Made by a program: the position numbers and the translations under genes
In this document: piece after piece, positions 18,501 through 27,677 of the stretch
Layout: every line of letters begins with the position of its first letter
Position numbering within the stretch: the stretch's first letter is position 1
NCBI RefSeq assembly: GCF_007290395.2
Contig: NZ_CP041656.2
Location: 7,207,216 to 7,271,215, forward strand
Reading direction: 5' to 3'
Length of the DNA: 64,000 bases
Source: Bradyrhizobium cosmicum
GTDB taxonomy: Bacteria > Pseudomonadota > Alphaproteobacteria > Rhizobiales > Xanthobacteraceae
Notes under the pieces: model-generated
Told to the model about the DNA's origin: nothing
Databases searched by the model: none
What the model saw: only the letters and a program-made list of their open reading frames with translations

Positions 18501-20132
18501 TTAGGCCGGCGGCGTCACGATCACCCCTTCGTTGCCGCGCAGATCCAGTACGCCTTCAAGCTTTTCGCCTTCACGATCGAGGAAGGTCGAGATGAGAATC
18601 TCGCTGCCAAACCTTATCGCGCTCGTCGTCACCGCGATCGGCTCTGGCCCGAGATTGAGCACGACGATCACGCCCCTGCCCTCGGCGTCACGGCGATAGA
18701 TCAAGAGATCGCCTTGCGTGGCGATCGGATGATAGTCGCCGGCCACCAGCGGCAGGCAGCCTTTCCGCAACGCAATGAGACGCTTGTAGAGGCTGAGAAT
18801 CGAGCGCGTGTCGGCGTCGAGGTTGACGACGTTCTCGTGGACATGATCCTCGGGCAGCGGCAGCCAGGGCTTCGTTTCCGAGAAGCCGGCAAATTGCGAA
18901 GAATCCCACTGCATCGGCGTGCGGCAGCCGTCGCGGCCGACGCCGATGCCGGGGACATTCTTCTCGAAGGGGTCGCGCACGTCCTCGGGCGCGATCGCGA
19001 GCTGATGCATGCCGATCTCGTCGCCGTAATAGAGCGTCGGCGTGCCGCGCAATGTCAGCAGCAGCATGGCGGCGACGCGCGCCTGCTCCGCCCCGACGCG
19101 GCTTGCGACGCGCGGGCGGTCATGATTGCCGAGCACCCAGTTCGGCCAGGCGCCTTTCGGCAGCGCCTTCTCGTAATCGTGAATGATCTGCTCGATCGAG
19201 CGCGCGCTCCAGAAGGTCGAGAGCAGCGCGAAATTGAACGGCATCTGCGCGCCGCTGAGATCGTTGCCGTAATAGGCCATGAGGCGGTGCAGCGGCAGAT
19301 AGACCTCGCCGATCAGCACGCGGTCACCGAAAGAATCAATGACGCGCCGCATCTCGGCGATCACGTCGTGCACCTCCGCTTGATCGGTGGAATATTGCGT
19401 CAGGATCTTCTCGTGCGGCGGCCGGCCCTCGACGTAGTGCGGGTTGGGCGGATTGTCGCGGAATTCGGCGTCCTTGATCAGGTGCCAGATCACATCGACG
19501 CGAAAGCCGTCGACGCCCTTCTCGAGCCAGAACCGCATCACGTCGTAGATCGCCGCGCGAACGTCGGGATTGCGCCAGTTGAGATCCGGCTGCTGGGCGA
19601 GGAAGGCGTGGTAGTAATATTGACCCGTGGTCTCGTCGAATTGCCACGCGCTGCCGCCGAACTCCGACAGCCAGTTGTTGGGCGGCCCGCCATCGGCCGC
19701 CGGATCGCGCCAGACGTACCAGTCGCGCCTGGGATTGTCGCGCGAGGCGCGGCTCTCGACGAACCAGGGATGCTGGTCGGAGGTGTGGTTCGGCACCAGA
19801 TCGAGGATCAGCTTGAGGCCGCTGTCATGCGCGGCCGCAAGCAGCGCGTCGAAATCCTCCATCGTGCCGAACAGCGGCGCGATGCCGGTATAGTCGGAAA
19901 TGTCGTAGCCGAAATCCGCCATCGGCGAGGGGAAGACCGGCGACAGCCAGATCGCATCGACACCGAGCGATTTCACATAAGGCAGCCGCCGCAAGATGCC
20001 GGCGAGATCGCCGACACCGTCGCCGTCTGAGTCCTGAAACGAGCGCGGATAGATCTGATAGAAGATGCCGTGCCGCCACCAGTTCTCGCCGCCCTGTGCC
20101 ATCCTCGAAATACCACCCTGTAACTGCGCCAT
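18501..20132 (-). CDS. GH13 alpha-glucosidase / oligo-1,6-glucosidase-like
   Basis: This 543-residue enzyme hydrolyses terminal alpha-glucosyl bonds of maltose or sucrose-type sugars. The N-terminus WWRHGIFYQIYPRSFQDSDGDG and motifs DLVPNHTS, DGFRVDVIWHL (nucleophile Asp), LIGEVYLP (acid/base Glu) and VLGNHDRPR are characteristic of the family. There is no signal peptide, so it is probably cytoplasmic. An internal ATG at 20102 is an alternative start. It converges on the TreS-like gene at 16668; together they would let the cell use maltose, trehalose and related osmolytes. Confidence 0.9.
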   Translation of the reverse strand: MAQLQGGISRMAQGGENWWRHGIFYQIYPRSFQDSDGDGVGDLAGILRRLPYVKSLGVDAIWLSPVFPSPMADFGYDISDYTGIAPLFGTMEDFDALLAAAHDSGLKLILDLVPNHTSDQHPWFVESRASRDNPRRDWYVWRDPAADGGPPNNWLSEFGGSAWQFDETTGQYYYHAFLAQQPDLNWRNPDVRAAIYDVMRFWLEKGVDGFRVDVIWHLIKDAEFRDNPPNPHYVEGRPPHEKILTQYSTDQAEVHDVIAEMRRVIDSFGDRVLIGEVYLPLHRLMAYYGNDLSGAQMPFNFALLSTFWSARSIEQIIHDYEKALPKGAWPNWVLGNHDRPRVASRVGAEQARVAAMLLLTLRGTPTLYYGDEIGMHQLAIAPEDVRDPFEKNVPGIGVGRDGCRTPMQWDSSQFAGFSETKPWLPLPEDHVHENVVNLDADTRSILSLYKRLIALRKGCLPLVAGDYHPIATQGDLLIYRRDAEGRGVIVVLNLGPEPIAVTTSAIRFGSEILISTFLDREGEKLEGVLDLRGNEGVIVTPPA

Positions 20133-20275
20133 GCGCGAGAGAACGCGGAAGCCACGCCCCGGTTCAAACCGACAGGCGAATTGGGACAGCCGTGTGACGG
20201 ATGGGGCCGTTGTTCCCGATGCGCCGGCACGAATCTTTTGCTTGGCCCTCGGCCAAAAATCGGCATTGTGGCGCC

Positions 20276-20944
20276 ATGAGCGAGCAAAATGACCCCCAAT
20301 CCAAGGCCGGCGCGATCATCGTTCCCGTGACGCTGTTCGAGCAGAACTGCACCATCATCTGGGACGAGCCCGGCAAGAAGGCGGTGGTGATCGATCCGGG
20401 CGGCGACGTGCCGAAGATTCTGGAAGCGATCAAGCAGTCCGGCGTCACCGTCGAGAAGATCTGGCTGACCCACGGCCATATCGACCATGTCGGCGGCGCG
20501 GCGGAATTGCGCGATGCTCTCAAGGTGCCGATCGAGGGCCCGCATGCCGCGGACAAGTTCCTGCTCGACAACGTCGTGGAGAGCGGCGCGCGCTTCGGCA
20601 TGACGGGCGGGCGCAACTTTGCACCGGACCGCTGGCTGGAGGAGGGCGACACCGTGTCGATCGGCGACCTGTCGTTCGACATCCTGCACTGCCCCGGCCA
20701 CTCGCCCGGCAGCGTGGTGTTCTTCAACAAGGACTTACGTTTCGCCCATGTCGGCGACGTCTTGTTCGCGGGCTCGGTCGGGCGCACCGATCTGCCCGGC
20801 GGCAGTCACGCCACGCTGATCAACTCGATCAAGACCAAGCTGCTGCCGCTCGGCGACGATGTCGGCTTCATCTGCGGCCACGGCGCCGGATCGAGCATCG
20901 GCCAGGAGCGGATGACCAATCCGTTCATCACCGGCGAGATGTGA
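20276..20944 (+). CDS. MBL-fold metallo-hydrolase, glyoxalase II-like
   Basis: This is a 222-residue metallo-beta-lactamase fold hydrolase. It has the metal-binding signature THGHIDHVGG, the later ligands in HCPGHSPGS and HVGDVLFAGSVGR, and FICGHGAGSSIGQER at the end, as in the YcbL/GloB-like group. The ATG at 20276 starts MSEQNDPQSKAG; the upstream frame is antisense and non-conserved. It is convergent with the esterase gene, with only 12 bases between stops. A thioester substrate is likely but unproven. Confidence 0.9.
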   Translation: MSEQNDPQSKAGAIIVPVTLFEQNCTIIWDEPGKKAVVIDPGGDVPKILEAIKQSGVTVEKIWLTHGHIDHVGGAAELRDALKVPIEGPHAADKFLLDNVVESGARFGMTGGRNFAPDRWLEEGDTVSIGDLSFDILHCPGHSPGSVVFFNKDLRFAHVGDVLFAGSVGRTDLPGGSHATLINSIKTKLLPLGDDVGFICGHGAGSSIGQERMTNPFITGEM

Positions 20945-20956
20945 GCGCGGCGCGCG

Positions 20957-22144
20957 CTACTTCATCAGCCCCGCGGCCGTCAGCGCCCGGGTGATGACCG
21001 CACTGATATCGAGGCGACGGCTTTTCTCGGGGGGCGGCTTCGCCGCTTGATCGGCGACGGCCGATCGGATCGACCTGGCAAGATGCGGCGCTGGTGACAG
21101 TGCTGGCACCGGCTTCGGCGCTGGCGCAGACTTTGCTGCCGCTTTCTTCGTGGCAAGGTTCGGAATCCAGCCGGTCAGGCCGAAGAACTTGGCGATGTGG
21201 TAGGACGACGAAATTCCAGCTTCAATCAGGAAGGCGCCTTCGACGCCATAACGCTGATCGTTGTCGGCAATGCCAAGCGGCGTGCCGTGCGACATGCCGG
21301 TGATGGCGTAGGATTCGACGACGGTTTCGCCGTCCTTGTCCCACCAGGTCTGGCGCGGGTAGCCGTCGACGATCGTCTCGGCCATCGGCGCGCCGGGCAG
21401 ACCGTGCAGATCCAGCCACTGCTTGACGATCGCGTTGGCATTGCCGGGATTGACGGTGCGGTCGGCGCTGCCATGCCAAACCGAGATTTTCGGCCAAGGC
21501 CCACGGTGGTTCGACGCCTGTCGTACGAGCTTTCCGAGCTCCCGCGCCGGCCGATCCGGCGAATGAAACATGCCCTCCAGTGCTTCGCGCAGATTGGTCG
21601 CGATGCCGTAAGGCAGGCCCGCGACAACAGCCCCGGCCGCAAAGACTTCCGGATAGGTCGCGAGCATCACGGAGGTCATCCCGCCACCCGCGGACAGACC
21701 GGTAATGAAGACTCGCCGCGCGTCGATGCCGTGCGTTTCGGCCATGTGCGCGATCATCTCGCGGATCGATTGCGCCTCGCCGCTGTCGCGCGTGATGTCT
21801 TCGGTGTTGAACCAGTTGAAACAGGTGTTGGCGTTGTTGGCGCGCTGCTGCTCCGGCATCACAAGGGCGAATCCGTAATGATTTGCCAGCGTCGACCATC
21901 CCGCGCCGAGATCGTAAGCGGCTGCAGTCTGGCCGCAGCCGTGCAAGACGACGACCAGCGCGCGCGGCTGCTGCAACTGCGCCGGCACAAAGCTGTACAT
22001 GCGCAGCTGACCAGGATTGGAGCCGAAGCCTGTGACCTCCTCCAGCGGGCTCGATACGCTGGCGCCAAGGCCGAATTCGCGCAAGCGAAACCCATCCAGC
22101 TTGGGCAGCTGCCGTAACAGTTCGAGATTTTTGGCTAATGACAC
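20957..22144 (-). CDS. PHB depolymerase family esterase
   Basis: This alpha/beta-hydrolase resembles extracellular PHB depolymerases and feruloyl-esterase-like enzymes. It shows the oxyanion-type VVLHGCGQTAAAYD, a lipase box GLSAGGGM with the nucleophile serine, WHGSADRTVNP for the aspartate region and GMSHGTPL for the histidine. I see no signal peptide, which is unusual for a secreted depolymerase. The GTG at 22144 has GGAG six bases upstream and yields MSLAKNLELLRQ, 395 residues; a TTG at 22186 would add 14 residues. Confidence 0.87.
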   Translation of the reverse strand: MSLAKNLELLRQLPKLDGFRLREFGLGASVSSPLEEVTGFGSNPGQLRMYSFVPAQLQQPRALVVVLHGCGQTAAAYDLGAGWSTLANHYGFALVMPEQQRANNANTCFNWFNTEDITRDSGEAQSIREMIAHMAETHGIDARRVFITGLSAGGGMTSVMLATYPEVFAAGAVVAGLPYGIATNLREALEGMFHSPDRPARELGKLVRQASNHRGPWPKISVWHGSADRTVNPGNANAIVKQWLDLHGLPGAPMAETIVDGYPRQTWWDKDGETVVESYAITGMSHGTPLGIADNDQRYGVEGAFLIEAGISSSYHIAKFFGLTGWIPNLATKKAAAKSAPAPKPVPALSPAPHLARSIRSAVADQAAKPPPEKSRRLDISAVITRALTAAGLMK

Positions 22145-22557
22145 CGGCAGCTCCAGGTGGGGTGACCCAATCAACGTCCACCTCAACCAAATAGTTGCTG
22201 CAGTGCAAAATAAAAAGACCGTGTGCTGTCGATCAGCGTGGAATCACGGGAATTCCTGCGGAAATTCGCATGGATTAACCGTAATGCCTCAACTTCGTGC
22301 AGATGCGCGGCACATTCACGCCGGAATGCGGTCGAGATCGTGATCAACGCCGTAAACAGCACGGGGAAACGACAAGGCCTGCGCGCGCAGATTGCACAGA
22401 TTCGATCGCGAAGGACACGGGATACGACTGCGAGGAGAGGGAAGAAGACGCGCATGCCTGCATTCCGTAACGCGGGACACCGCGCGATTGCGTTCACTGT
22501 TTCCAGCACGTAGCCTCGCCGCTCAACAAACAGAAAATGACAGCCGGAGAAACCGCC
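22145..22557. other. Divergent intergenic region without a credible gene
   Basis: This region separates two divergent genes and must hold both promoters. Short frames within it (for example 22223-22513) have arginine-rich, non-conserved products and no ribosome-binding site. I did not find a clear promoter or repeat. Confidence 0.5.
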
Positions 22558-23793
22558 ATGGCGCGCCTGAAATTCGGAGCTTTCCTTGCCCCGCATCACC
22601 CGATCGGGGAGCATCCGATGCTTCAGTTCCGGCGCGATCTCGATCTGGTCGAGCAGCTCGACGCGCTCGGCTATGACGAGTTCTGGTGCGGCGAGCATCA
22701 TTCCTCCGGCTGGGAGATGATTGCCTCGCCCGAGATGTTCTTGGCGGCAGCCGGCGAGCGCACCAAGCGGATCAAGCTCGGCACCGGCGTGGTATCGCTG
22801 CCCTATCACCATCCCTACAACGTCGCGCAGCGCATGGTGCAGCTCGACCACATGACCGGCGGCCGCGCCATCTTCGGCTCCGGCCCCGGCGCGCTGGCCT
22901 CCGACGCGCATACGCTCGGCATCGACCCGATGACGCAGCGCGACCGCCAGGACGAGGCGATCGGCGTGATACGGCGGCTGTTCAACGGCGAGCGCGTCAC
23001 CGCCAAGAGCGACTGGTTCACCATGAACGACGCGGCGCTGCAGATCCTGCCGCTGCAGGAGGAGATGCCGTTCGTGGTGGCGTCGCAGATCTCGCCCTCC
23101 GGCATGACGCTCGCCGGCAAATACGGCATCGGCATCATCTCGCTGGGCTCGATGACGACGCAGGGCCTGATGTCGCTGCAGCAGCAATGGCAGTTCGCCG
23201 AGGACGCCGCCAAGAAGCACGGCACCACGGTCGATCGCGCGAACTGGCGCGTGCTGCTGACCTTCCACGTCGCCGAGACCCGCGAGCAGGCCCGCAAGGA
23301 GGCCGGCGCCGGGCTGATGCGCTGGCACAACGAATATAATGTCGGCACGCTGAAGCGGCCGGGCCTGACCGCATTCGCCTCCCCCGACGAGGCCGTGGAC
23401 AAGACCGCGTTCGTCGAGGGCGCCGCCTCCGTCATCGGCACGCCCGACGATCTCGTCAAGATGATCAAGAACGTGATGCAGGTCTCCGGCGGCGTCGGCG
23501 CCGTGATCGGCTTCGTGCACGACTGGGCCAATCCGGAAGCCACGCGCCGGAGCTGGGACATGGTGGCCCGCTATGTCGTGCCGGAGATCAACGGCTATAC
23601 CGACGGCCTGCGCAGGTCGCAGAAATTCGTGATCGAGAACCGCGCGATCTTCGAGCGTGCGGGACAGGCCGTGATGGCCAAGATCATGGAGAACGACAAG
23701 GCCGCCGAGGCGCTGAAGGTGACCGGCCCCGGCCGCGTCGCCATTCCCGCCGTCAACGCCCCGGATCTGCAGAAGGAAGCGGCGAAGCGATAG
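22558..23793 (+). CDS. LLM-class flavin-dependent oxidoreductase
   Basis: This 411-residue luciferase-like monooxygenase family protein would use reduced flavin from a separate reductase. The N-terminal beta-strand LKFGAFLAPHHP, the conserved YDEFWCGEHHSSGWEMIASPEMFLAAA and GSGPGALASDAHTLG are typical of limonene monooxygenase-like members. The ATG at 22558 follows GGAG by nine bases; an ATG at 22537 is in frame. The downstream P450 on the same strand is separated by 140 bases and may act in a related hydrophobic-substrate pathway, which is inference. Confidence 0.9.
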   Translation: MARLKFGAFLAPHHPIGEHPMLQFRRDLDLVEQLDALGYDEFWCGEHHSSGWEMIASPEMFLAAAGERTKRIKLGTGVVSLPYHHPYNVAQRMVQLDHMTGGRAIFGSGPGALASDAHTLGIDPMTQRDRQDEAIGVIRRLFNGERVTAKSDWFTMNDAALQILPLQEEMPFVVASQISPSGMTLAGKYGIGIISLGSMTTQGLMSLQQQWQFAEDAAKKHGTTVDRANWRVLLTFHVAETREQARKEAGAGLMRWHNEYNVGTLKRPGLTAFASPDEAVDKTAFVEGAASVIGTPDDLVKMIKNVMQVSGGVGAVIGFVHDWANPEATRRSWDMVARYVVPEINGYTDGLRRSQKFVIENRAIFERAGQAVMAKIMENDKAAEALKVTGPGRVAIPAVNAPDLQKEAAKR

Positions 23794-23933
23794 GCTGCGC
23801 CGGCGTTACACGCGTAACCACGATCTCGAGCAGGCGATATCGGCCTGTGCTATGCTGACCCGGTCGGCTGGCGCAGGCCGGAATGCTGTCACGGGCCGCG
23901 CGCTGTTCGGTCAGCCAACCGGAGCAATCGTCA

Positions 23934-25310
23934 ATGTCGATGCAGAATGTGGCCGCCCCTGCGCTTCAGTTCACCGCACCCAAACGCAACGAGCTGACGC
24001 ACATCCCCGGCGACGAGGGCTGGCCGGTGATCGGCAAGACCTTTCAGGTGCTCGCCGATCCCAAGGGACACATCGAGGCGAACGCCGCCAAATACGGCCC
24101 AGTCTACCGCACCCATGTTTTCGGCGAGACCAATGTCGTGCTGCTCGGGCCCGAGGCCAACGAGCTCGTGATGTTCGACCAGCAGAAGCTGTTCTCCTCG
24201 ACCCATGGCTGGAACAAGGTGCTCGGGCTGCTGTTTCCGCGTGGCTTGATGCTGCTCGATTTCGACGAGCACCGGCTGCATCGCAAGGCACTGTCGGTCG
24301 CGTTCAAGTCCGGGCCGATGAAATCCTATCTGTCCGATCTCGACAGCGGCATCGCCGCACGGGTTGCACAATGGAAGGCGAACCCCGGTGAGATGCAGCT
24401 TTATCCGGCGATGAAGCAGCTCACGCTCGATCTGGCCGCGGCGTCCTTCCTCGGCGCGGACATCGGGCCGGAGGTCGACGAGATCAACCGCGCCTTCGTC
24501 GACATGGTCGCCGCCGCCGTCGCGCCGATCCGCCGCCCCCTCCCGGGCACGCAGATGGCGCGTGGCGTGGCGGGCCGCAAGCGCATCGTCGCCTATTTCC
24601 GCCAGCAGATTCCGCTGCGGCGCGGCAATCATGGCGGCGACGATCTGTTCTCGCAGCTCTGCCGTGCCACCCATGAGGATGGTGCCCTGCTGTCCGAGCA
24701 GGACATCATCGACCACATGAGCTTCCTGATGATGGCGGCGCACGACACGCTGACCTCGTCGCTGACGTCCTTCGTCGGCGAGCTCGCCGCCAATCCGGAC
24801 TGGCAGGACAGGCTGCGGGCGGAGGTCCTTGCACTCGGGCTTGCTCCCGGTGCGCCGAGCAGTTTTGACGATCTCGAAAAGATGCCGCTGTCGGAGATGG
24901 CGTTCAAGGAGGCGCTGCGGATCAAGCCGCCGGTGCCCTCGATGCCGCGCCGCGCGATGCGCGACTTCACCTTCAGGGGATTCACGATTCCCGCCGGCAC
25001 CGCGGTCGGCGTCAATCCGCTCTACACGCACCACATGAAGGAGATCTGGCCGGAGCCTGATAAGTTCGATCCCCTGCGATTCACCGAGGAAGCCCAGCGC
25101 AACCGCCACCGCTTCGCCTGGGTGCCGTTCGGCGGCGGCGCGCATATGTGCCTCGGCCTGCACTTCGCCTACATGCAGGCCAAATGCTTCGCGCGGCACT
25201 TCCTGCAGAACATCGAGGTCTCGCTGGAGCCAGGCTACAAGCCGGACTGGCAGATGTGGCCGATCCCGAAGCCGCGGGATGGGCTGAGGGTAAGGATGAA
25301 GGCGGTGTAG
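23934..25310 (+). CDS. Cytochrome P450
   Basis: This 458-residue soluble haem-thiolate monooxygenase has the haem loop FGGGAHMCLG with axial cysteine near residue 406, the ExxR motif in FKEALRIKPP and the I-helix oxygen-activation segment MMAAHDTLTSS. The A-H-D-T form of the I-helix motif replaces the commoner A-G-x-D/E-T. Its overall look is that of CYP51/CYP120-like sterol or retinoid enzymes. The ATG at 23934 follows GGAG by nine bases. No ferredoxin or reductase gene is adjacent, so electron donors come from elsewhere. Confidence 0.93.
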   Translation: MSMQNVAAPALQFTAPKRNELTHIPGDEGWPVIGKTFQVLADPKGHIEANAAKYGPVYRTHVFGETNVVLLGPEANELVMFDQQKLFSSTHGWNKVLGLLFPRGLMLLDFDEHRLHRKALSVAFKSGPMKSYLSDLDSGIAARVAQWKANPGEMQLYPAMKQLTLDLAAASFLGADIGPEVDEINRAFVDMVAAAVAPIRRPLPGTQMARGVAGRKRIVAYFRQQIPLRRGNHGGDDLFSQLCRATHEDGALLSEQDIIDHMSFLMMAAHDTLTSSLTSFVGELAANPDWQDRLRAEVLALGLAPGAPSSFDDLEKMPLSEMAFKEALRIKPPVPSMPRRAMRDFTFRGFTIPAGTAVGVNPLYTHHMKEIWPEPDKFDPLRFTEEAQRNRHRFAWVPFGGGAHMCLGLHFAYMQAKCFARHFLQNIEVSLEPGYKPDWQMWPIPKPRDGLRVRMKAV

Positions 25311-25320
25311 CGCCCACGCC

Positions 25321-25462
25321 TCTCGTGTCCCGGACGCGCTGCAGCGCTTGCGCTGCTGCGCAGAGCCGGGACCCAAAATCTTGAGACACGTCCACTCCAG
25401 AGAGATAGGCCCCGGCTCTGCAGCGCACCGCTGAAGCGCTGCGCTGCGTCCGGGGCACGAGA
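25321..25462. repeat. Palindromic repeat, CCCCGGACGC type, copy 2
   Basis: The element starts TCTCGTGTCCCGGACGCGC and ends GCGTCCGGGGCACGAGA, with inner arms GCAGAGCCGGGACCC and GGCCCCGGCTCTGC. It matches the element at 15851-15984 and also sits between convergent genes. Confidence 0.8.
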
Positions 25463-25467
25463 CCTTC

Positions 25468-26307
25468 CTACGCCCCCTGATCGAAAGCATTGCGCAAGGC
25501 CGCCAGGCCCTGCTGCTGCTGGCTCCAGTTGCGGCCGCCGGTGATGGCGCCGTCGATGACGAGGTCGTGGCCGTTGATGAAGCTGGATTCGTCGCTCGCC
25601 AGGAACACCGCTGCATGGGCGATGTCGTCGGGGATGCCGGCACGCGGGATCGGCTGGGCGGTCTTGTAGACATCACGCATCACCGCCGGCGTCTTCTCGG
25701 CAGCTTCCGTCGACAGGCCCAGCGCCTTGCCGAAAATGCCGGTCGCGATCGCTCCGGGTGAGATCGAATTGACGCGCACGTTGGACTCGCCGAGCTCCAT
25801 CGCCACGCATTTGGTGAGATGGATCACCGCCGCCTTGGCCGCGCCGTAGACCAAGGACGAGGAAAAGCCAGCGAGGCGGCCGGCAATGCTGCCGTTGTTG
25901 ATGATGCTGCCCGAGCCCTGCTTCTTCATGAAGGGCGCCGCGTGCTTCATCCCGAGCATGACGCTGCGCACCAGCGTCGCCATCGCCGCGTCGAAGCGCT
26001 CGACCTCGAGACCTTCGATGCCGCCGGTCTGCGCCGGACCGCCGGCATTGTTGAAGAGGCAGTCAATCCGGCCGAACTTCTCCACCGCGAGCGCGATCAG
26101 CGCCTGCATCTGCGCCTCGACCGTCACATCGGTCTGGCGGAAGAGGCAGTTGGCCCCGAGCTGCTTCGCCAGCGCCTCACCCTCCGGTATACGCCGCCCC
26201 GCGATCACAATTTTGGCACCTTCGGCAACGAAGACTTCCGCAGTGCGCAATCCGATCCCGCTCGTCGCGCCAGTGATCACCGCAACCTTGCCGTCAAGCC
26301 TGCCCAT
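25468..26307 (-). CDS. Short-chain dehydrogenase/reductase
   Basis: This 279-residue classical SDR has the dinucleotide motif TGATSGIG, NNAGG of the NNAG motif, the catalytic serine in NNGSIAG and the YxxxK pair in VYGAAKAAV. The start is the ATG at 26307, with GGGAG upstream; a longer in-frame start at 26352 lacks support. The C-terminal tail past the usual DGAITGG is about 20 residues of glutamine-rich sequence. The substrate is unknown; the gene converges on the P450. Confidence 0.9.
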   Translation of the reverse strand: MGRLDGKVAVITGATSGIGLRTAEVFVAEGAKIVIAGRRIPEGEALAKQLGANCLFRQTDVTVEAQMQALIALAVEKFGRIDCLFNNAGGPAQTGGIEGLEVERFDAAMATLVRSVMLGMKHAAPFMKKQGSGSIINNGSIAGRLAGFSSSLVYGAAKAAVIHLTKCVAMELGESNVRVNSISPGAIATGIFGKALGLSTEAAEKTPAVMRDVYKTAQPIPRAGIPDDIAHAAVFLASDESSFINGHDLVIDGAITGGRNWSQQQQGLAALRNAFDQGA

Positions 26308-26501
26308 GGAATCTCCCTGCTCTTGAACGATTTGATGCCAAATGGCCGACACCGATCGATGACGGCGCTGCGACAGTCGGGGTCGCGACGCTCACTATTC
26401 CTGCCAGCTATCGACAAGGCAAGCTTTGCTTGCGCATGCGAGATGCGTAACATCCTCGCCCACCTCTCGATTTTCGAGCGCATCTGGCAACCGGGCGGCG
26501 C

Positions 26502-27467
26502 ATGCAGAAGCTGATCGAAGAATTCCGCAAGGGTTGGCAGGGCGAGGCGCCGCCATCGCCCGCGCTGGGCATCGCCTTCGCGGTCGCCTGCCTGCTGGTC
26601 GCGACGCTGGCGCGCTGGGGCCTCGCGCATGTGCGACCGGACGTCTACTTCACGCCGTACTTCCCGGCGGTGTTCTTCGCCGCGGCGTTCGGCGGCTTGC
26701 GGATCGGCATCATCACCGCGCTGGTCGGCGGCCTACTCGGCGTCATCGTCAATTTCAGCGATGTTTTTGCCGATCGGTCCCGGTTCACCCTGCTGACGCT
26801 GTATTGGTGCGTCTGCGCCCTCACCATCTGGGGCGTCGAGCACTATCGCACGATGCTGACGGAGCAGCGGCGGATTTCCAAGCGCCTGATCGAGGAAGAG
26901 GACTATCGCAAGCTATTGGTCGACGAGCTTCAGCACCGTCTGAAGAACAAGCTGTCGACGGTGCATGCCGTGCTGCATCAGGTGCTGCATGACGAACCGC
27001 AGGTCTGGGCCCGGATCGACCCCCGGCTGCGCTCTCTGGCCACGACCGACGATTTGATCTCGCAGATCGACAAAGCGGGCTGCGACATCCGCGACCTGTT
27101 GATCGCGGAGCTCGGGCCTTACGGCCATGTCCGCTTCACTCTCAATGGCGACCGCCTGTTCCTGCCGCCGAAGCTCGCGGTCACGCTGTCATTGATGTTT
27201 CACGAGCTCGCCACCAACGCCGGCAAATATGGTGCGTTCTCGTCGCCGCGCGGATTGTTGCAGGTGTCATGGACCGTCAGCGGCGACCGTCTGACCATTA
27301 CCTGGGACGAAACCGAAGGCCCGAGCATCGGCAAGGTGTCGGCGCCGGGCTTCGGCACCAAATTGCTGAAGTCCGCGCTATCGGCGTTCGACGGAAAGAC
27401 CGAGGTCTCGTATCTGGCGACCGGCCTGCATTGCATCATGCAATGCCGCATCCCGCCAAGCGGCTAG
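26502..27467 (+). CDS. HWE-family sensor histidine kinase
   Basis: This is a 321-residue membrane kinase. Three or four hydrophobic segments of the DUF4118-like type occupy the N-terminal third. The kinase core then has the HWE-type phospho-acceptor LQHRLKNKLSTVHAV (His near residue 145), the N-box FHELATNAGKYGA and WDETEGP, which supplies the W-x-E of the family name. HWE kinases in alphaproteobacteria often feed single-domain or PhyR-type regulators; none is adjacent, so the partner is unknown. The signal sensed is unknown. Confidence 0.9.
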   Translation: MQKLIEEFRKGWQGEAPPSPALGIAFAVACLLVATLARWGLAHVRPDVYFTPYFPAVFFAAAFGGLRIGIITALVGGLLGVIVNFSDVFADRSRFTLLTLYWCVCALTIWGVEHYRTMLTEQRRISKRLIEEEDYRKLLVDELQHRLKNKLSTVHAVLHQVLHDEPQVWARIDPRLRSLATTDDLISQIDKAGCDIRDLLIAELGPYGHVRFTLNGDRLFLPPKLAVTLSLMFHELATNAGKYGAFSSPRGLLQVSWTVSGDRLTITWDETEGPSIGKVSAPGFGTKLLKSALSAFDGKTEVSYLATGLHCIMQCRIPPSG

Positions 27468-27677
27468 ATCCAGTACAAGAGAAACAGCACCGCGCGCCCC
27501 GCTCGCGGTTTCGCAAGCGGCGTTGACCCTCTGTTAATGACGATCGGGCGCACGCGTCGCATCGCCGCAAGTTTGCCCCGAAACACCCTCGTATTTCTGC
27601 GGACCCCTTAACCAAACCTAAGAGGGAACTGCGCAAGATCGCGTCCATTGCAAAGGCGCGCTGAAACAACAAGATTC

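Noticed and set aside
18405..20030. 541-codon plus-strand frame over the alpha-glucosidase gene
   Set aside because: The minus-strand GH13 enzyme has all catalytic motifs, and this frame gives an arginine- and histidine-rich product without domains.
22223..22676. Two short plus-strand frames before the LLM oxidoreductase gene
   Set aside because: Neither has a ribosome-binding site or conserved-looking protein; one runs into the real gene in another frame.
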